From Xylogone sp. PMI_703 (taxonomy: Eukaryota; Ascomycota; Leotiomycetes): a stretch of 64,000 nucleotides of DNA. The notes beneath the pieces were generated by a model. That model was not told the origin of the DNA. It saw nothing but the letters and a program-made list of their open reading frames with translations, and ran no database searches. The stretch is from positions 2,914,001 through 2,978,000 of the forward strand of contig JAJTUQ010000003.1 of the NCBI GenBank assembly GCA_021399445.1, written 5' to 3'. Of the stretch, positions 60,478 to 64,000 are shown piece by piece; within the stretch, counting starts at the first letter, position 1, and the number at the start of each line of letters is the position of its first letter. The position numbers and the translations under genes were made by a program.

Positions 60478-60744
60478 GGTCTAACAAGTCGCACGTTTGG
60501 CTGGGAGGTATTGTATAACAGGAGTTATATGAATTATAGAATAAGGGTTTGGAGTATGTCGGATGATGCGGTATAGCAGTCCTCTACTAAAATATTATCT
60601 CAATATATCCCTTCTTAATTTCAGCTCAGTTTAATATACTTTAAACATGATCACATCTTACCCAATTGTAACCCTTCATAGTATACATGATCTATCTAAT
60701 CTAATATATATACTTCCAGTCCACCCATATTAGTCTCACATTTT
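60478..60744. other. Convergent 3' region, RXT3/SDHAF4
   Basis: About 265 AT-rich bases between the convergent stops, presumably both 3' UTRs. Confidence 0.4.
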
Positions 60745-61242
60745 TCAGAAGTCTGTTACACGCCCATTGTAACTCCAATCGCTATCTCCTCCCCACCTTA
60801 GTGGTTCGTTTTTAGGACCACCCACCTCACCAGTCTTGGGGTTAACATCACCCTCAAACTCAGGCTTTGCGCCCTGTCTGATATCGGGATGGAGCTCATC
60901 ACCTTCACCATTGGCTACAAGTCTTGGTGGAACCCCTCCTTCATCGCTTACTGCAGAATTTGAGGTAGACAAGGATGGCGAAGATTGAGGAGACTGGTTT
61001 ATCTGTGGTGGCGTGCGTTTGGTGATTGAGTCTGAGCTTGTGGAGGCTGGTTCAAGTGGTCTCGGAGTACTGAACGCCCCTGTCGAAGAACGTACAAGGC
61101 GCTCGTATTCCTCTTGTTCTTCAGGTGGGAGGCGCGGTGGTGCCGGGCCAGTTTTGAAAGGAAGTTGAGAGGGAGTTCGGGTAGTGGCTATGAAAGTTCG
61201 GCGGAAGGAGGGAAGGAGGAAGCGCGGTGGGAGGCGAGGCAT
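60745..61242 (-). CDS. SDHAF4: Succinate dehydrogenase assembly factor 4, mitochondrial
   Basis: Sdh8/SDHAF4 binds flavinated Sdh1 and aids assembly of respiratory complex II in the mitochondrial matrix. The single exon encodes 165 aa. The N-terminus (MPRLPPRFLLPSFRRTFIAT) is a basic, amphipathic mitochondrial presequence. A variable Ser/Pro-rich middle follows. The C-terminal family motif is complete: EFEGDVNPKTGEVGGPKNEP, then LRWGGDSDWSYNGRVTDF as the last residues. Divergent from RPS8. Confidence 0.93.
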   Translation of the reverse strand: MPRLPPRFLLPSFRRTFIATTRTPSQLPFKTGPAPPRLPPEEQEEYERLVRSSTGAFSTPRPLEPASTSSDSITKRTPPQINQSPQSSPSLSTSNSAVSDEGGVPPRLVANGEGDELHPDIRQGAKPEFEGDVNPKTGEVGGPKNEPLRWGGDSDWSYNGRVTDF

Positions 61243-61975
61243 TGTGGTACGATAATGTTATCTAGTAATTGGTATATGCAAATTGTCTTAACTGTCTTAT
61301 GAGGTTTCACAAACAGATAGTATAAATGTCGTTCCTGCACATGGAATTTTGAGCTGTTAAAGCTTCCGAGATCTTCGGGATTATGTAACGGGGCGAGCCA
61401 TTCTGCCGGGCGGTATGCGGAGTATTTCGGAAAAATATTGCGCCGGAAATTTTGATCGTTAGTACATGCCTTGCGATCTAGGCCTAAATTCATGGTGTTA
61501 AGCCCTAGATTTCACGTGATCGCACTCTTGGCTCTCGCTTAACATTGGCTCTCTTGAATTTCCATCTGAAATTCACAATCCGGCGAACTTTGACTTCAAC
61601 GACCAACGCTCAACGACAACAACGATTGTTCTGGTGAACCCTTGACTCATCAGGTTCGTACATCCATGATTGAAATACAGCGGATACGAATGATGCGATT
61701 GAAGCAACCTGATCATCGACAATGCAAGCAAGAAATCAATTGTGTGGGATAGGCCTCATCCGTGCGGTCCAACAAAATTTCTAGATCAGGGCCCAAATTC
61801 ATTTGGAATTCCTCATGATAGACAATTACTTGCAGCTGTATTTTTGATGACTCCGGCCGGCTTCTAAGTATCATTCTTGTTATCAGAATTCTGTTCTACT
61901 AGACTTGAACTAGATTTATGCAACTTGAAAGTCGAATTTGCTAACACTTTTCCGGTTTATACAGAAACCGCAATC
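61243..61975. promoter_or_regulatory. Divergent SDHAF4/RPS8 promoter with CACGTG box
   Basis: About 730 bp between divergent starts. A CACGTG core lies at 61513-61518, within TTCACGTGATC. A possible intron in the RPS8 leader runs from a GT at 61654 to an AG at 61963-61964; leader introns are common in fungal ribosomal-protein genes, but this one is inferred from splice signals only. Confidence 0.45.
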
Positions 61976-62773
61976 ATGGGTATCAGCCGTGATAGCCGTC
62001 ACAAGCGCGCCGCTACTGGTGCAAAGAGAGCATTTTACCGTACGTAGTAGAAAACCCATATGTCTAACGACATATGTTCCGACCTGAGACTTAACTTTTT
62101 CAGGGAAGAAGCGCGTTTTCGAAGCCGGTCGACAGGAAGCGGGCACCCGTATTGGACCAAAGAGAATCCATCTTGTCCGTACTCGTGGTGGAAACCGCAA
62201 ATACAGAGCCTTGAGACTTGAGTCTGGCAACTTCTCTGTAAGAATTCTTCATCTATGCAGTCTACATACGGGTCCCTGTTACTAACTTTCAACTTAACAG
62301 TGGGGTTCCGAGGGTATTGCACGAAAGGTCCGTGTTATCGTCGTCGCTTTCCATCCTTCCAACAACGAGTTGGTCCGGACAAACACCCTCACCAAGTCTG
62401 GTTAGTTTTGGACCCTCCATCCTTTGATACATGAGCCAAAAAGAAATACTTACATGTTTTAGCTGTTGTCCAAGTTGATGCTGCACCATTCAGACAATGG
62501 TATGAGGCTCACTATGGAACCACTCTAGGACGAAGACGCCAACAAAAGTCTGGTGAGCAAGCCGAGCAAGTGAAGAAGAGCAAGGCTGTTGAGAAGAAGC
62601 AGGCCGAGCGACTTGCTGCTCAAGGAAAGGTTGAGCCTGCGTTGGAGAGACAGTTCGAGGCCGGTCGTCTGTACGCAGTTGTTTCATCCAGACCAGGACA
62701 AAGCGGACGTGTCGATGGTTACATTTTGGAAGGCGAGGAATTGGCTTTCTATCAACGTCAACTCCGCAAGTAG
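61976..62773 (+). CDS. RPS8: 40S ribosomal protein S8 (eS8)
   Basis: A small-subunit ribosomal protein. Four exons, 61976-62039, 62104-62237, 62301-62400 and 62463-62773, encode 202 aa, the normal length. Conserved blocks are [20 protein letters not shown], then the [20 protein letters not shown] segment. These are followed by [55 protein letters not shown] and the closing [20 protein letters not shown]. All introns are short and GT-AG. Confidence 0.97.
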
Positions 62774-63247
62774 ATTATTTCATCTGCGTTTGGCGTATGT
62801 GGGGACTTCTATGGACACATCAAAAGGGGCTACTGTCTTAGCTTTTCACATGATATGACGGTTGGGGAAATAAATACAAATTCAAAAGCTTCTTGTGTCC
62901 TACATATCTTCAGAATGAATGAGTGATAGTTTCGTGGATAGAGAATTAAAAGATACCCTGGTCATTGCATAATGCGCCTAATTGGCTACCCCGCGTCGAG
63001 AAGCTCTGCCTTTAATGAAGTCGTTCAAACCACTTAGCTACACTGCCTCGGTCGCACTTCACTAATGCTCAACATAACATATATATAAGTTAACTACAAA
63101 TCCTATTGCGATCTAGCATATCTAAGATATACGTCTCACCTTGGTCATCTAAGTACTGGTTACGAACACCACCTTACTGTCGTAAGCTACCCCTCATCTA
63201 AAGGCCGAAGTTGCTCTCATAGAGGAAGGCAATATTACTAGCTGAAG
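62774..63247. other. Spacer between RPS8 and the BLOC-1 gene
   Basis: About 470 bp. AT-rich 3' UTR of RPS8 and the promoter of the next gene. I looked for tRNA A/B-box pairs and found none. Confidence 0.4.
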
Positions 63248-63943
63248 ATGGCATCCTCCTCTCCCCAGCCAAATTCCCCTCGGTCCCCGATTCCTGAATC
63301 GGCGCGACAAGTGGCCGAGGCTCGTGCTGCTCTTGAAGCTTCTATGAACAATATTGGCTCTTCATTGGATGCTAATCTCCGATCTCGAGCTCAAAATCTC
63401 CATGCCAACGCAGCTGTCCTAGATAAGCAGCAAAAGGATCTAGTTAAGGCAACGGATGGATTAAAGAAAGAGACAGAGAAGCTAAGGAAACTGGCGTCAG
63501 AGGGGAGTAGAAAGGTTAAGGAGCTGGGAGACGTGCAAAATTGGGCGGAGATGTTGGAGAGAGATTTCCTGGTACTGGAAGAAACTTTAAGATTGGTTGA
63601 AGAGGGAAGTGAGGGAGATAGTGAGTGGAGCACGGAAACTGACAGTGACTTCGATGAAGACCACGACAGACCCGGTGAGACCGGCCACGATTCCGTGTCT
63701 GTTGCAGATCCTCCTGCTCCAGACCCGATATCCGTTCCAAATACAACTGAAGACGGTACATCTAAGGACCAGGATGGAGATACAACAATGAAGGATACGA
63801 ACCAGCTAGGTAAAGAAGGCACGGATTTTGAGGCGGCTCAACCACATGTCGAAGCGCAGGATGTACCCGGGGGATCCTCGACAACTACGAATGTTTCCAG
63901 CTCTGAGCCATCTGGTTCAGCATCTGCATCTATTGGGAGTTGA
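63248..63943 (+). CDS. BLOC-1 subunit 1 (BLOS1/GCN5L1)-like protein
   Basis: A probable subunit of the BLOC-1 endosomal complex. The single exon encodes 231 aa. Residues about 15-125 are a helical coiled coil with the family pattern LHANAAVLDKQQKDLVKATD, KKETEKLRKLASEGSRK, then VKELGDVQNWAEMLERDFLV; the last matches the KELGDVENWA signature of BLOS1. The C-terminal half is acidic and Ser/Thr-rich and looks disordered; its length exceeds that of animal BLOS1 (about 125-150 aa). Fungal BLOC-1 subunits diverge strongly, so assignment to subunit 1 is likely but not certain. Confidence 0.75.
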   Translation: MASSSPQPNSPRSPIPESARQVAEARAALEASMNNIGSSLDANLRSRAQNLHANAAVLDKQQKDLVKATDGLKKETEKLRKLASEGSRKVKELGDVQNWAEMLERDFLVLEETLRLVEEGSEGDSEWSTETDSDFDEDHDRPGETGHDSVSVADPPAPDPISVPNTTEDGTSKDQDGDTTMKDTNQLGKEGTDFEAAQPHVEAQDVPGGSSTTTNVSSSEPSGSASASIGS

Positions 63944-64000
63944 TGGGTTAAGATCTAAAATTACGGTCTCGATTGTAGATCACCCTTCACAAACTCTATT

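Noticed and set aside
1..64000. Biosynthetic or defence gene cluster
   Set aside because: Checked the neighbourhood for polyketide/peptide synthases, NLR-type genes, transporters with regulators, and transposases; the genes are unrelated housekeeping and secreted functions.

Overview
The window is chromosomal DNA from a filamentous ascomycete (Pezizomycotina). The evidence is dense protein-coding genes on both strands, short spliceosomal introns (mostly 49-100 nt, GT-AG, with CTAAC/CTGAC branch-point-like sequences), and fungal families such as a CFEM-GPI protein, Rxt3, Btn1, a Tom1-type HECT ligase and an Ama1-type APC/C activator. The secreted phosphatases, a mechanosensitive channel of the MscL type and the intron style fit Leotiomycetes or a related class, but the class is a guess. 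I recognise no virus, plasmid or CRISPR array.

Layout. 0-6.3 kb: a secreted aldose 1-epimerase (+), mitochondrial acetylornithine aminotransferase ARG8 (-), and a GPI-anchored CFEM protein (-). 6.2-11.3 kb: a 5-kb gene-poor stretch holding short palindromic motifs and two hairpin/MITE-like repeats. 11.3-18.0 kb: a membrane-linked HSL-type alpha/beta hydrolase (+) facing a Gyp5-type Rab GAP (-). 18-20.5 kb: a long divergent spacer. 20.5-33.2 kb: a giant HECT E3 ligase (4124 aa, Tom1/HUWE1 type). 33.9-37.7 kb: PRPP synthetase (+), ribosomal protein S6 (-) and Ctf8 (+). 39.5-48.5 kb: a secreted acid phosphatase (-), dynactin p150Glued (-) and a histidine-acid-phosphatase-family protein (+). 48.9-56 kb: an MscL channel (+), Rab geranylgeranyltransferase alpha subunit Bet4 (-), an Ama1-like APC/C activator (+) and battenin/Btn1 (-). 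57-64 kb: the Rpd3L subunit Rxt3 (+), SDH assembly factor 4 (-), ribosomal protein S8 (+) and a BLOC-1 subunit 1-like protein (+).

Most genes are unrelated housekeeping genes and do not form a pathway cluster. Several share divergent promoters (RPS6/CTF8, SDHAF4/RPS8, BET4/AMA1, BTN1/RXT3). Vesicle traffic is well represented (Gyp5, Bet4, dynactin, Btn1, BLOC-1), as are secreted phosphatases. Gene models were built by hand from splice signals and reading-frame continuity; every multi-exon model given here closes in frame.

I found no convincing new multi-gene system. The points most worth a second look are a 6-nt microexon in PRPP synthetase, a 12-nt exon and a GC-AG intron in RPS6, a six-cysteine module inserted inside a histidine acid phosphatase, an intron-bearing eukaryotic MscL with a C-terminal four-cysteine ribbon, and a 101-bp imperfect palindrome in the gene-poor stretch.
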